A DNA stretch of 64,000 bases from JAGRGG01 sp965217265 (GCA_965217265.1 CBDCHP010000011.1:620001-684000), one strand, 5' to 3'; numbered from the stretch's first letter, positions 54,670 to 63,475 are shown. The notes: generated by a model not told the origin, from the sequence alone. Made by a program: numbers and translations.

Positions 54670-56491
54670 GGGTGAACTCCTCGCCGAGATAGGCCTCGAT
54701 CACCGCCTCGTCGCGCACTACGGCCTCAGGGGAGCCTGAGGCGATGATGCGGCCTGAATTGATGACGATGACCCGGTCCGAGAGCGACATGATCGCCTGC
54801 ATGACGTGCTCGATCGCGATGATGCTGACACCCCGGTCGCGGATCGCCTTCATCAGGTCGATCGCGTGCCTCACGTCGGCCTGGTTCAGGCCGGCCATCA
54901 CCTCGTCGAGCAGGAGGACGCGCGGCTCCATCGCCATGACGCGCGCCACCTCCAGCCGCTTCAAGCCGCCGATCGTCAGGTGGCGCGCCTCGGCGTGGCG
55001 CTGCGGGTAGAGGCCCATCGCGTCGATCACCTCCAGCGCGTGCCCCCGCGCCGCCACAACCGACGGGTGGCGGCGAAAGGCGCCGATCATCACGTTTTCC
55101 AGAACGGTCATGCCGGCGAACGGCTGGACGATCTGGAAGGTGCGGCCGACGCCGGCGCGGGCGAAGGCCGGCGGCGAGGCGGGCGTGACGAAACCGCCGT
55201 CGCCCGGCCGCACGGCGACGGTGCCGGCGTCGGGCCGCAGCACGCCGGAGAGCATGTTGAAGATCGTCGTCTTGCCGGCCCCGTTCGGGCCGATCACGCC
55301 CAAAACCTCACCCTCGCGCAGATCAAAGCTGACACCATCGATGACCTTGAGCCCGCCGAAGCGCTTGCTCAAGCCTTCGGCCTTGAGGATCGGCGGGCCG
55401 AAGGACCGCTCGACCGCCGGGGCGGCGGGCGCCGCCGCCGGGGCGTGGATCGCCTCCAGCCGCGGCGACCCGTCGGGCGCCTCGGCCGCGGCGCCGGCGC
55501 CGAAGCGGCCCCTGAACAGGCCGACGATGCCGTTGGGCATGAACAGGACCGCGAGCACCAGAACCGTGCCGTAGACGAAACCGTGCAGCCCGATCGCCTC
55601 GGCGCCGAGCCAGCCGCGCGCCAGTTCGGTCACCGGCACGACGAGGAGCGTGCCGAGCAACGGGCCGATCACCGTGCCGAGGCCCCCGATCAGCGCGAAC
55701 ATCGCGATCTGGATCGACAAGGTGAGCGAGAACACCGATTCGGGCTCGATGAAGGTCAGGTACATGGCGTGGAACGTGCCGACCGTGGCGGCGAGCCCGG
55801 CCGAGAGGGCGACCGCCAGGAGCCGAAGGCGCACGGTCTCGATGCCGACCGCCATCGCCGCCGCCTCGCGCTCGCGCGTGGCGATCAGTTGGTAGCCGAG
55901 GCGGTGGCCGCGCAGCCAGCCGGCGACGGCGAGCGCCAGGACGAGGAGGCCGAAGGCGATCAGGAGCGAGGGCCAGCGCTCGCGAAAGATCATCCACTCC
56001 CAGCCGATCTGCAAGGGCACCATCTTGCCCGTGGCGCCGCCGGTGAGGTCGCGAAAATGCAGCGAGAGCAGGCGGAAGACTTCGAGCAGCGCCACGGTGG
56101 CGAGCGCGAAGAAGGGGCCGCGCAGGCGAAAGCAGGGCCAACTGATGCCGACCGCGACCAGGGCCGCCAACAGGGCACCGGCGATCATGCCGAACCACGG
56201 GCTGATCCCGTAGTCCATCAAGACAACGGCGGTGTAGGCGCCGATGCCGTAGAAGATGGCGTGACCGAGCGAGAGCTGGCCGGCGAAGCCGCCGACGATG
56301 TTCCAGGCGGTCGCCAGCGCGCCGTAGAGGAGGATGGTGATGAAGACGTGGTAGACGAAGGAATCGCCGATCAGGACCGGGGCTGCCAGGAGGGCTGCCA
56401 GCAGGACCAGGACGGCGGCGGCGTCGCGGCGGCGGGGCTTGCCCTCGGCTTCGCTCACGGGGCCGGCGCGGGTGACGGACGTGGTGGACAT
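54656..56491 (-). CDS. LivM-LivG fusion: permease joined to ATPase
   Basis: The 611-residue protein has residues about 1-325 as a LivM-type permease (eight or so membrane helices, with LATAWNIVGGFAGQLSLGHA, the family motif). A Pro/Ala-rich linker (about 330-365) follows, then residues about 370-611 as a LivG-type ATPase: Walker A GPNGAGKTT, signature variant LTIGGLKRLEVARVM and Walker B VLLLDEVMAGLNQ, with Val where LivG usually has Pro. It combines the second permease and first ATPase of the transporter in one chain. Gap to livH is 5 bases. Confidence 0.94.
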   Translation of the reverse strand: MSTTSVTRAGPVSEAEGKPRRRDAAAVLVLLAALLAAPVLIGDSFVYHVFITILLYGALATAWNIVGGFAGQLSLGHAIFYGIGAYTAVVLMDYGISPWFGMIAGALLAALVAVGISWPCFRLRGPFFALATVALLEVFRLLSLHFRDLTGGATGKMVPLQIGWEWMIFRERWPSLLIAFGLLVLALAVAGWLRGHRLGYQLIATREREAAAMAVGIETVRLRLLAVALSAGLAATVGTFHAMYLTFIEPESVFSLTLSIQIAMFALIGGLGTVIGPLLGTLLVVPVTELARGWLGAEAIGLHGFVYGTVLVLAVLFMPNGIVGLFRGRFGAGAAAEAPDGSPRLEAIHAPAAAPAAPAVERSFGPPILKAEGLSKRFGGLKVIDGVSFDLREGEVLGVIGPNGAGKTTIFNMLSGVLRPDAGTVAVRPGDGGFVTPASPPAFARAGVGRTFQIVQPFAGMTVLENVMIGAFRRHPSVVAARGHALEVIDAMGLYPQRHAEARHLTIGGLKRLEVARVMAMEPRVLLLDEVMAGLNQADVRHAIDLMKAIRDRGVSIIAIEHVMQAIMSLSDRVIVINSGRIIASGSPEAVVRDEAVIEAYLGEEFTHAPA

Positions 56492-56496
56492 CGGCG

Positions 56497-57366
56497 CTAC
56501 TCCCTACCCAGCCCGAACAGGCCCGAGGGCCGGAAGATGAGAATGGCGAGGAAGATGGCAAAGCTCGCCACCTCGCGCAGGTCCGAGCCCAAGTAGTAGC
56601 CGCTCATGCTGTCGACGAGGCCGATGATCATCGCGCCTAAGAAGGCGCCCCAGACGCTGCCCATGCCGCCCAGCACGACGACGACGAAGGCGGTGAGGAC
56701 GAAGTAGGTGCCGACGTTGGGCGAGACCGGGTACATCGGCGCCACGAGGACGGCGGCGAGGCCGACGCAGGCCGTGCCGATGCCGAACGTGACCATGTAG
56801 ATCCAGCGGATGTCGACGCCCATGAGCTGTGCGGCGGCGCGGTGCTGCGCGGTGGCGCGGATCGCCCGGCCGAGATAGGTGCGGCTGAGAAAGACCTGGA
56901 GCCCGATCACGAGCGCCACGCCGCAGGCGAACATCACCAGTTGGCCGCTCAGCACGCGCAAGGGGCCGATCTCGACGGGCGTGCGCAAGCCCCCCGCCGG
57001 CGTCGAGTAGATGTCGGCGCCGAACAGCAACAGGGCCAAGTTGATCAGCGCCGTCGAGAGGCCGACGGTCGCGAAGATCTGGATGCCCTCGTCGCGCGCT
57101 TCGAGCAGCGGCTCGATGAGAAAGCGCTGCACCGCCATGCCGATCAGGAAGAACAGGACGATGACCGGCCCCGCCGTGAGGTAGGGGTGGACGTCGAGCG
57201 AGGCCGTGAGCAGGAAGACGGCGTACATGCCGACCATCAAGAACTCGCCGTGGGCGAAGTTGACCAGCCGCACGATGCCGAAGATCAAGGTGAGGCCGAC
57301 GCTGACGATGGCGAACAGGCCACCCAGCATCAACCCGTTGAGGACGAGCTGCGCGAACACGACCAT
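56497..57366 (-). CDS. livH: Branched-chain amino acid-type ABC transporter permease LivH
   Basis: The 289-residue permease has about eight membrane helices and the conserved GLFAIVSVGLTLIFGIVRLVNFAHGEF and AQHRAAAQLMGVDI cytoplasmic loop (shown in part). I chose the ATG at 57366; the longer frame to 57501 gives an Arg-rich leader with no membrane helix. Confidence 0.94.
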   Translation of the reverse strand: MVVFAQLVLNGLMLGGLFAIVSVGLTLIFGIVRLVNFAHGEFLMVGMYAVFLLTASLDVHPYLTAGPVIVLFFLIGMAVQRFLIEPLLEARDEGIQIFATVGLSTALINLALLLFGADIYSTPAGGLRTPVEIGPLRVLSGQLVMFACGVALVIGLQVFLSRTYLGRAIRATAQHRAAAQLMGVDIRWIYMVTFGIGTACVGLAAVLVAPMYPVSPNVGTYFVLTAFVVVVLGGMGSVWGAFLGAMIIGLVDSMSGYYLGSDLREVASFAIFLAILIFRPSGLFGLGRE

Positions 57367-57428
57367 CGACGAACCCCTCCTCGACCGCCTCCCGGGCCGG
57401 GCATCTCGGCCCGGACCTTCCGCTAGCG

Positions 57429-58628
57429 CTATTGGCCGATCTTCATCTCGGCGACGGCGGCGTCTTTCGGGTAGACCGTCACCAGCCTGCCGTCCTGCCA
57501 CTGCATCCCCAGCATCGAGGCGCGCTCGTTCTGGCCGGTGTCGTCGAACTTGACGCCGTAGCCGGCGGCCGTCCCGCCCTCGGGGATATCGATCGCCCTC
57601 ACGGCCTCGCGCAGCGCCTCGGGCTCGAAGCCTTCGGCCCCGTTGATCGCCTCCAAGATCGCCTTGGCGCCGACGTAGTTGTTGAGCGAGTGGCCGGAGC
57701 GCGGCTCGCCGCCGTACTTGTCCTGATAGGCTTTGAGGAAGCCCTCGACGCCCGGTGCTGCGTCCGGGTTGACCGCGTACTGGGTGAAATCGACGTCGAG
57801 CACGCCCTCGATCGTGTCCCCGACGGCATCCGCCGTCGGCTGCATCGAGTAGCCGCCGCCGCCGCCGACGATGGCCTTGGGCGCGTAGCCCGCCTCGCTC
57901 GCTTGGCGCAGGAACAGGACCGAGTCGTTCTGGTACGAGGTCTGCATCACGACGTCGACGCCGGCTTGCTGCAAGCGCAGGATGATCGAGGACATGTCGA
58001 CCGTGTTGGCCGGGTAGGGCTGGACGTCGACGACGTTGAGACCGTGCGCCTCGGCCTCGCTCTCCTGGTGCCCCGCGACCGAGGTGCCGTAGTTGCTGTC
58101 CTCGTGGACCAGCGCGATCTTGAGGTCGCCGGGCTCGACGCCGAGCGCCGGCGCCACCGCCTCGACCAGCATCTCGACGCTGAGTTCGCCCATGTCCTCG
58201 GCGGTCGGGTTGGTGCGAAACACGTTCTCGAAACCGCGCCCGGTCACCTCGTCGGCGACGGCGCCGAGTTCGAAGTAGGGAATGCCGGCGAGTTCGGCCA
58301 CTTGGCTGGCCGCGATCGAGCGCGAGGACGAGTAGGTGCCGAAGATCGCCCCCACCCCCTCGACCGAGATCAGGCGCCGGGCCTCGCCGATCGCTTGGTT
58401 GTTGTCGACCGCGTCGCCGCGGGCGAGGTTCACCTGCTCGCCCTGCACGCCGCCGGCGGCGTTGACCTCCTCGACCGCGAGTTCGAGGCCGCGAAAGCTC
58501 TCCTCGCCCAACAGCGCGAGCGGCCCGCTGAACGGGTAGAGCGCCCCGAACGTGACGTCGGCGCGCGCACCCCCGGCGACGAGCAGCGCCGACAGGGCGG
58601 CCGCGCCCAAGAGCCTCTTGTCGATCAT
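57429..58628 (-). CDS. Branched-chain amino acid-type ABC transporter substrate-binding protein
   Basis: The 399-residue periplasmic protein has a signal peptide (LGAAALSALLVAGGARA) and a Leu/Ile/Val-binding fold (GALYPFSGPLALLGEE near residue 28, IFGTYSSSRSIAASQVAE near 96). No acidic-residue pattern fixes the ligand; with neighbouring TPP and SDR enzymes and a DAD cupin, the ligand may be an aromatic or keto acid rather than an amino acid (inference). The upstream frame to 58766 lacks a signal peptide and is rejected. Confidence 0.93.
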   Translation of the reverse strand: MIDKRLLGAAALSALLVAGGARADVTFGALYPFSGPLALLGEESFRGLELAVEEVNAAGGVQGEQVNLARGDAVDNNQAIGEARRLISVEGVGAIFGTYSSSRSIAASQVAELAGIPYFELGAVADEVTGRGFENVFRTNPTAEDMGELSVEMLVEAVAPALGVEPGDLKIALVHEDSNYGTSVAGHQESEAEAHGLNVVDVQPYPANTVDMSSIILRLQQAGVDVVMQTSYQNDSVLFLRQASEAGYAPKAIVGGGGGYSMQPTADAVGDTIEGVLDVDFTQYAVNPDAAPGVEGFLKAYQDKYGGEPRSGHSLNNYVGAKAILEAINGAEGFEPEALREAVRAIDIPEGGTAAGYGVKFDDTGQNERASMLGMQWQDGRLVTVYPKDAAVAEMKIGQ

Positions 58629-58668
58629 CGTTGTCCTCCCTTTATCGTTGGCGAAATGGGCCGGTGCC

Positions 58669-60405
58669 TCAGCGCCCGAACGGCGGCGCAAAGCGGCTCT
58701 CGAAGGCGGTGATCGGCGGCCGCGCCTCGGGGTCGGTGATGACGTCGAGGACGACGGGGCCGTCATGTCCCAGCGCCTCGTCCAGCGCCGGCTTCAAAGC
58801 CTCCGGCCGCTCGATCCGCACGCCCCGGCAGCCGCAGGCTTTAGCGATGGCGGCGTGGTCGACCGGCTCGAAGGTACACGCGTCGGTATGCGAGCCGAAC
58901 AGGGCGTCCTCGGCGTCCTTTTGATAGCCGAGCACGCGGTTGTTGAGCACGATCAGCGTGATCGGCAGCTCGTGGCGCTTGAGCGTCTCCAGTTCGGCCC
59001 AACTGTGCGCGAACCCGCCGTCGCCGACGACGCAAACGACGCGGCGTTCGGGGGCGGCGAACTGCGCCCCGATCGCGAGCGGCAGCCCCCAGCCGAGCCC
59101 GGCCAGCCCGCGCGGCGTGACGAAGCGCTGCCCAACTTTACGCGCGGTCAGGTAGTTGGCGACCCAGATCGAGGCGTAGCTGGCGTCCGCGACGATCAAC
59201 GCGTCCTCACCTAAGAGCGCGTCGAGTTCGGCCATCACCCGCTCGGGCCGGATCGGCGTCCGGTCCGGGCCGCACACCCCAACGATCAAGTCGCGCCAGC
59301 CGGCGAGGCCCTCGGCGATCTCTGCCTCGACGGCGGGACGGGCCCGACGCCGCTTGTCGAGCGAAGCGTCGCCCATGCGCGCCCGCAGCGCCTCCAGGGT
59401 AAGCCTCGCGTCGCCGACGAGGCGGAGCGCCTCGTAGTTGCGGCCGATCTCGCCGGCGTCGACGTCGACGTGGATGTAGCGCGCGCCCGGCGGGTAGAGT
59501 TGCCAACTATCCGTACCGTTCTGGTTGGTGCGGTTGCCGACCAGGAGGACGACGTCCGCCCCTTCCACCATCGGCCGCAGGCCGTGGGTGCGCCCGCCCG
59601 AACCCATGAAGTAGCCGACCACGCCGAGCGAGAGGGGGTGGTTCTCGTCAACCGCACCCTTGCCCATCGCCGTCGTCGCGACCGGCAGGCAGCACGCTTC
59701 CTGCAACCGGGCCAGCGCCTCGGCGGCGCCCGACAGATGCACGCCGCCGCCGGCGACGACGAGCGGCCGCTCGGCTTCGGCCAAAAGCAGCACCGCCGCG
59801 TCGATGCGGGAGGTCTCCGGCAAGGCGCGGTCGAGCGGGTAGCGGCCGAGGCAGGCTTCCCGGCGCGGGGCCACGCCCCCCGTCTCGTTCAAGAGGTCGG
59901 CCGGCACCAGCAGCACGGCGGGGCCGGGCCTGCCGCCGGCGGCGGCCGCGAACGCCATGTCGACGTAGTCCTCGACCCGATCGACGTGATCGAGGCGGCG
60001 GACCCACTTGGCGCACCCGTCGAACAGTTTCAGGTGATCGAGTTCTTGAAAAGCGTTGCGCTCGGCGGTCCCGCGCACGACCTCCTGCACCAGCGCCACG
60101 ATCGGGATCGAGGCTTTCAACGCCTCGGCGAGCGGCGGCACGAGCAGCGTCGCCGCCGGCCCATTCTGCGCCGTGACCACGCCGACCTTGCCGCTGATCC
60201 GGGCGTAGCCGTCGGCCATGGCGCCGCCGGCGTTCTCGGTGCGGTACGCCGCCTGCCGAATGCCGAACTCGGGTGCTGCGAGGTGAAAGGCGCTGGGCAG
60301 GCTCTGGCCGAACGCAGTGTCGACGCCGTGGCGGCGAAACGCGGCGGCGATGCGCACCGCGACCGAGCGGTTGCCCTTGTTCGGGCCAGCGGCAGAGTCC
60401 GCCAT
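58669..60405 (-). CDS. Thiamine pyrophosphate-dependent enzyme, acetolactate-synthase-like
   Basis: The 578-residue protein has the three-domain TPP layout: N-terminal Pyr domain with catalytic Glu E57 in YRTENAGGAMADG, central domain (about 200-330), and PP domain with GDGGFAHSWAELETLKRHEL and the Mg-binding downstream VLNN. It resembles acetolactate synthase, benzoylformate decarboxylase and sulfoacetaldehyde-type enzymes; substrate not assignable from sequence. It is the first gene of a six-gene operon (TPP enzyme, binding protein, LivH, LivM-G, LivF, SDR). A GntR-like palindrome lies 20 bases upstream. Confidence 0.9.
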   Translation of the reverse strand: MADSAAGPNKGNRSVAVRIAAAFRRHGVDTAFGQSLPSAFHLAAPEFGIRQAAYRTENAGGAMADGYARISGKVGVVTAQNGPAATLLVPPLAEALKASIPIVALVQEVVRGTAERNAFQELDHLKLFDGCAKWVRRLDHVDRVEDYVDMAFAAAAGGRPGPAVLLVPADLLNETGGVAPRREACLGRYPLDRALPETSRIDAAVLLLAEAERPLVVAGGGVHLSGAAEALARLQEACCLPVATTAMGKGAVDENHPLSLGVVGYFMGSGGRTHGLRPMVEGADVVLLVGNRTNQNGTDSWQLYPPGARYIHVDVDAGEIGRNYEALRLVGDARLTLEALRARMGDASLDKRRRARPAVEAEIAEGLAGWRDLIVGVCGPDRTPIRPERVMAELDALLGEDALIVADASYASIWVANYLTARKVGQRFVTPRGLAGLGWGLPLAIGAQFAAPERRVVCVVGDGGFAHSWAELETLKRHELPITLIVLNNRVLGYQKDAEDALFGSHTDACTFEPVDHAAIAKACGCRGVRIERPEALKPALDEALGHDGPVVLDVITDPEARPPITAFESRFAPPFGR

Positions 60406-60424
60406 CGGCCTTTCCCCCCTGATT

Positions 60425-60436
60425 TTGTTATAACAA
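60425..60436. promoter_or_regulatory. GntR-type operator palindrome TTGTTATAACAA
   Basis: A perfect 12-base AT-rich palindrome in an otherwise GC-rich region, 20 bases upstream of the TPP-enzyme start. It fits the general GntR-family consensus T-N-G-T-N-(A/T)(T/A)-N-A-C-N-A. No regulator gene is adjacent in this window. Confidence 0.5.
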
Positions 60437-60471
60437 CAGGCTTCGGCGTCGACGCGTTGTCAAGGGAGATG

Positions 60472-60637
60472 AACGCTTCGCGTGGGGGATGAACGCTTCG
60501 CGTGCGCTGACGCGCAATCTTCTTTTTTCTCTTTTTTGCTTTGTCCGGGGCTGGCCCTCGGCGGTGTGGCCAGCCTCCTGCGTTAACACTGACAAAAAGA
60601 AAGAAGAGAAAGCCCGCCGCAGGCGACGCGAAGCGTT
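60472..60637. repeat. Complete stop-codon-associated hairpin repeat with duplicated left end
   Basis: The left end GATGAACGCTTCGCGTG occurs twice in tandem (60469 and 60489); the main element runs 60492-60637 with a perfect right end ACGCGAAGCGTT. Core GGCTGGCCCTCGGCGGTGTG and CCTGCGTTAACACTG. Right end is 4 bases from the stop of the minus-strand monooxygenase gene. Confidence 0.85.
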
Positions 60638-60641
60638 TTCC

Positions 60642-60977
60642 TCAAGCCGCCTGGGTACGGCCGTTCTCCGAGACGGTCTGGATGACCTCAAAGCCCTCGA
60701 ACTCGGGGTGACCCAGGTAGAGCGGCTTGTTGTTGCCGGCGCCTTTGTGCGCGTCGCGAAACGCCTTCGATCGCGTCCAGCCCTCGAAGGCGGCGAACGA
60801 CCTCCAGATCGTGTGCGAGGCGTAGAGCGTGTGCGCCTCGCGCTCGGGGCCCTTGAGCAGGTGGAACTCGACGAAGCCCGGCACCTCGTGCAGGTGGACC
60901 TCGCGGTTGAGCCAGACGTTCTCGAAGTCGGCCTCCGAACCCTTCGAAACCCGAAAACGGTTCATCGCGATGTACAT
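60642..60977 (-). CDS. Antibiotic-biosynthesis-monooxygenase family protein, IsdG/HmuQ-like
   Basis: The 111-residue ferredoxin-like ABM domain starts MYIAMNRFRVSKGSEADFEN, then VPGFVEFHLLKGPE, HTIWRSFAAFEGWTRSKAFR and AHKGAGNNKPLYLGHPEFEGF. The N and W of the IsdG-type catalytic set are present (MNRF near residue 6, W at FEGW), as in heme-degrading HmuQ/HmuD-type proteins of rhizobia. It likely degrades heme or a similar porphyrin; no heme-uptake genes are adjacent. Confidence 0.82.
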   Translation of the reverse strand: MYIAMNRFRVSKGSEADFENVWLNREVHLHEVPGFVEFHLLKGPEREAHTLYASHTIWRSFAAFEGWTRSKAFRDAHKGAGNNKPLYLGHPEFEGFEVIQTVSENGRTQAA

Positions 60978-61008
60978 GGATAACCTCGTTGGTTGATGGA
61001 TCGTATGC

Positions 61009-61557
61009 CTACAGCGGCTTGCCTAGAACCTGCTCGCGCAGCATGTCGACGTGGGCACGGGCGGCGGGCAGGTAAGGGTGCACCTCCAGCGCCGCCTCGA
61101 AGCTCTTCAAGGCGGCCTCTTGCCGGCCCAGACGCATGAAGATCAGGCCGAGGCCGGACAGCGCCCCGAAGTGGCGCGGCTCCAATTCCAGCACCTTCTC
61201 GATGTCGCTCACCGATGCCGTCAGATCGCCTTTGAGGTAGTTTGCGGTGGCGCGGCGGTTCCAGGCTTCGGCGAAGTCCGGGTCGTGCGCGATCAGGCGG
61301 CTGAAATCCTCGATCGCCCGGTTCAGCTTCTGATCGTTGATCAGTGCCACGCCCGTTTGCATCAGCCGGCGGCTGTCGTCGTCCTCGCTCTGGCCCCAGA
61401 TCGTCCAGATGCTGCGCTCGATCGGGGCGGCGGCCCCGGCGTCCGGCGCCGCCTTCAAGTCGGCGAACAGACCGTCCAGCCGTGGGTCGGTCTGGGTGGC
61501 GACGGCGGGAAGGGCGAGGCACGACCAGATCAGGGCGAGGGCGACGAGAAGGCGCAT
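61009..61557 (-). CDS. Exported TPR-repeat protein
   Basis: The 182-residue protein has a signal peptide (MRLLVALALIWSCLALPAVA) and about three tetratricopeptide repeats: LMQTGVALINDQKLNRAIED, FAEAWNRRATANYLKGDLTA and HFGALSGLGLIFMRLGRQEA. It is a protein-interaction scaffold in the periplasm. The start is ATG at 61557; the much longer frame upstream is a shadow of the hydrolase. Confidence 0.87.
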   Translation of the reverse strand: MRLLVALALIWSCLALPAVATQTDPRLDGLFADLKAAPDAGAAAPIERSIWTIWGQSEDDDSRRLMQTGVALINDQKLNRAIEDFSRLIAHDPDFAEAWNRRATANYLKGDLTASVSDIEKVLELEPRHFGALSGLGLIFMRLGRQEAALKSFEAALEVHPYLPAARAHVDMLREQVLGKPL

Positions 61558-61643
61558 GGCAAACGCTTTCGCAAACGGCGTGGCCGGTCCCTTGGCAATT
61601 GGGGCAACGGCGGCCTGTGTCCAGTCCCCCACCGCCGCCGTTT

Positions 61644-62498
61644 TCAGCCCAAGACCGGCCCGGCTTGGCCGGAGAATGCCTCGGGCGCCGAACGGCCCTC
61701 GATCGCCGCCACCTCGACGCTGTCCAGGGCGCGGCGCAGCACGTCGCCGATGGCGCCCTTGTCGTAGATGCCGCCGTGCGTGCTCTCCGGCACGGTTTCG
61801 ATCAGGACCGGGCGGCGCAGCTTGGCGATCAGCGCCTCGGTGCGCGTCCGCGGCACCACGCGATCGTCGCTCGCCAAGACGACCGCGGTCGGCACGTCCA
61901 GGTCGTCGATGTGCTCGATCGAGCGAAACGGGTGCTTCAAGAGCCAGCGCACCGGCACGAAGAAGTAGCGGTTGGCGGCGATCGCCTCGATCGAGTCGAA
62001 GGGCGTGACCAGCACCTGTCCCGCGATCGGCCGGTGGCGGGCGAGGTAGGCGGCGACCCCGGAGCCCAAGCTGAAACCCATCGTGAACACGCGCGTGGGC
62101 TGTAATTCTTCGGTCATCCGGTCGTGGACGAAGAGCGCGTCCTCGAACAGCGCCCGCTCGCTCGGCGTCCCCTCGGACGGGGCGTAGCCGCGGTAGTGGA
62201 AGACGACGATGTCGACGTCCTTGAAGCGGTGCGCCATGAAGGCGGTGCAGTCGTCGGCGTTCCAGGCGTTGCCGGTGAAGCCGAAGAGGAGGCCGCGGCT
62301 CTTGCCCGGCGCCCGGACGAGGTTGCCGTGCAGGGTGTCGCCGTCGGGGGTCTTGAGCGTCACCCGCTCGTTGCCGTCCGGCAGGGGGTAGAACGCGCGC
62401 GCCGCCGCCCTGCGCGGGAAGATCAGCCCGTTTTGCAGGGCGTAGAGACCGCCGACGACGAGGCCGTAGAGGGCGGCACCGCCGAGGAGGAAATTCAT
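61644..62498 (-). CDS. Alpha/beta hydrolase (BEM46/FrsA-like), membrane-anchored
   Basis: The 284-residue protein has an N-terminal helix (LLGGAALYGLVVGGLYALQN) and an alpha/beta hydrolase fold with nucleophile Ser in MGFSLGSGVAAYL (near residue 146), acid Asp in VLASDDRVVP and His in VPESTHGGIYD. It belongs to the COG1073-type family of serine hydrolases with unknown substrates. Confidence 0.88.
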   Translation of the reverse strand: MNFLLGGAALYGLVVGGLYALQNGLIFPRRAAARAFYPLPDGNERVTLKTPDGDTLHGNLVRAPGKSRGLLFGFTGNAWNADDCTAFMAHRFKDVDIVVFHYRGYAPSEGTPSERALFEDALFVHDRMTEELQPTRVFTMGFSLGSGVAAYLARHRPIAGQVLVTPFDSIEAIAANRYFFVPVRWLLKHPFRSIEHIDDLDVPTAVVLASDDRVVPRTRTEALIAKLRRPVLIETVPESTHGGIYDKGAIGDVLRRALDSVEVAAIEGRSAPEAFSGQAGPVLG

Positions 62499-62619
62499 CG
62501 CTTGTCTCCGCCTGAACGATCTTGCACAGCCTCAATATATGATGTGGTGCCGTGACAAGCCCAAGACGTCAAGTTAGGCGACGTGGCGGGCGCGCTAGAG
62601 GGTGCCGGAAGGTTAAAAC

Positions 62620-63375
62620 ATGACGACTCTGCCCAAGGAACTGCCGCGCGCGGCGCTCGTCACCGGCGGCGCCAAGCGCCTCGGCGCCGCGCTGGCGCTG
62701 GCGCTGGCCGAGGACGGGTTCGACGTAGCCTTGCACTGCCACCGATCGAAGGACGCGGCCGGGGCGACGGCGCGGGCGATCGAGGGGCTCGGGCGCCGCT
62801 GCGTCGTGCTGCCGGCCGACCTCGCCGACGCGGACGCGACGCTCAAGCTCGTGCCCGAAGTTCAAGCGGCGCTGGGCCCGCTCGGCGTCCTCGTCAACGG
62901 CGCCGCCCTCTTCGCCAACGACCGGGTCAAGACCCTGGAGCCGGCCAAGGTCGACGCCCAGATCGCCGTCAACCTCAAGGCACCCCTCCTCCTGGCGTCC
63001 GCCTTCGCCAAGGCGCTGCCGGAGGGTGCGCAGGGGTTGATCGTCAACCTCCTCGACCAGAGGATCGTCAACCCGACCAGGGCCTACCTCTCCTACACCG
63101 TCGCCAAGGCCGGCCTCCACGCCGCGACGCAAGTACTGGCGCGCGACTTGGCCCCCAACGTCCGCGTCGCCGCGATCGGGCCGGGGCAGGTGCTGCCCGC
63201 ACCCGGCATGAGCGACGCCCGCTTCGATGAACTGGTGGCGAAGACGCCGCTCAAGGTGGCGAGCGGGGTCGAGGAGATCGTCGCCGCCTTTCGGCTGATC
63301 CTGCACAGCCCCTCGATCACCGGGCAGATGCTGCTGGTCGACAGCGGCATGCACATGGGCTGGGCCTGGCCCTGA
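62620..63375 (+). CDS. Short-chain dehydrogenase/reductase, FolM/pteridine reductase-like
   Basis: The 251-residue SDR has cofactor motif VTGGAKRLGAALALALAE with following HCHRS, an NADPH-type Arg/Ser pocket; NGAALFANDRV; active-site YTVAKAGL (Y-x-x-x-K); and a C-terminal GQMLLVDSGMHMG. The VTGGAKRLG opening, the L..LLDQRI.NP.R.YLSY block and the C-terminal 'DSGMHMGW' resemble FolM dihydromonapterin reductase and bacterial pteridine reductases. The catalytic Ser is replaced (VNLLDQR region), as in that subgroup. Confidence 0.85.
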   Translation: MTTLPKELPRAALVTGGAKRLGAALALALAEDGFDVALHCHRSKDAAGATARAIEGLGRRCVVLPADLADADATLKLVPEVQAALGPLGVLVNGAALFANDRVKTLEPAKVDAQIAVNLKAPLLLASAFAKALPEGAQGLIVNLLDQRIVNPTRAYLSYTVAKAGLHAATQVLARDLAPNVRVAAIGPGQVLPAPGMSDARFDELVAKTPLKVASGVEEIVAAFRLILHSPSITGQMLLVDSGMHMGWAWP

Positions 63376-63475
63376 CCCGGGCGGTCGGTCGTTCAAGACC
63401 GCCTTGTAACAAGTTTCAAATTCGTTAACAGTCATTCAAATAACGGCGAAAGGATTTCCTCGCCATGCCGCCGCG

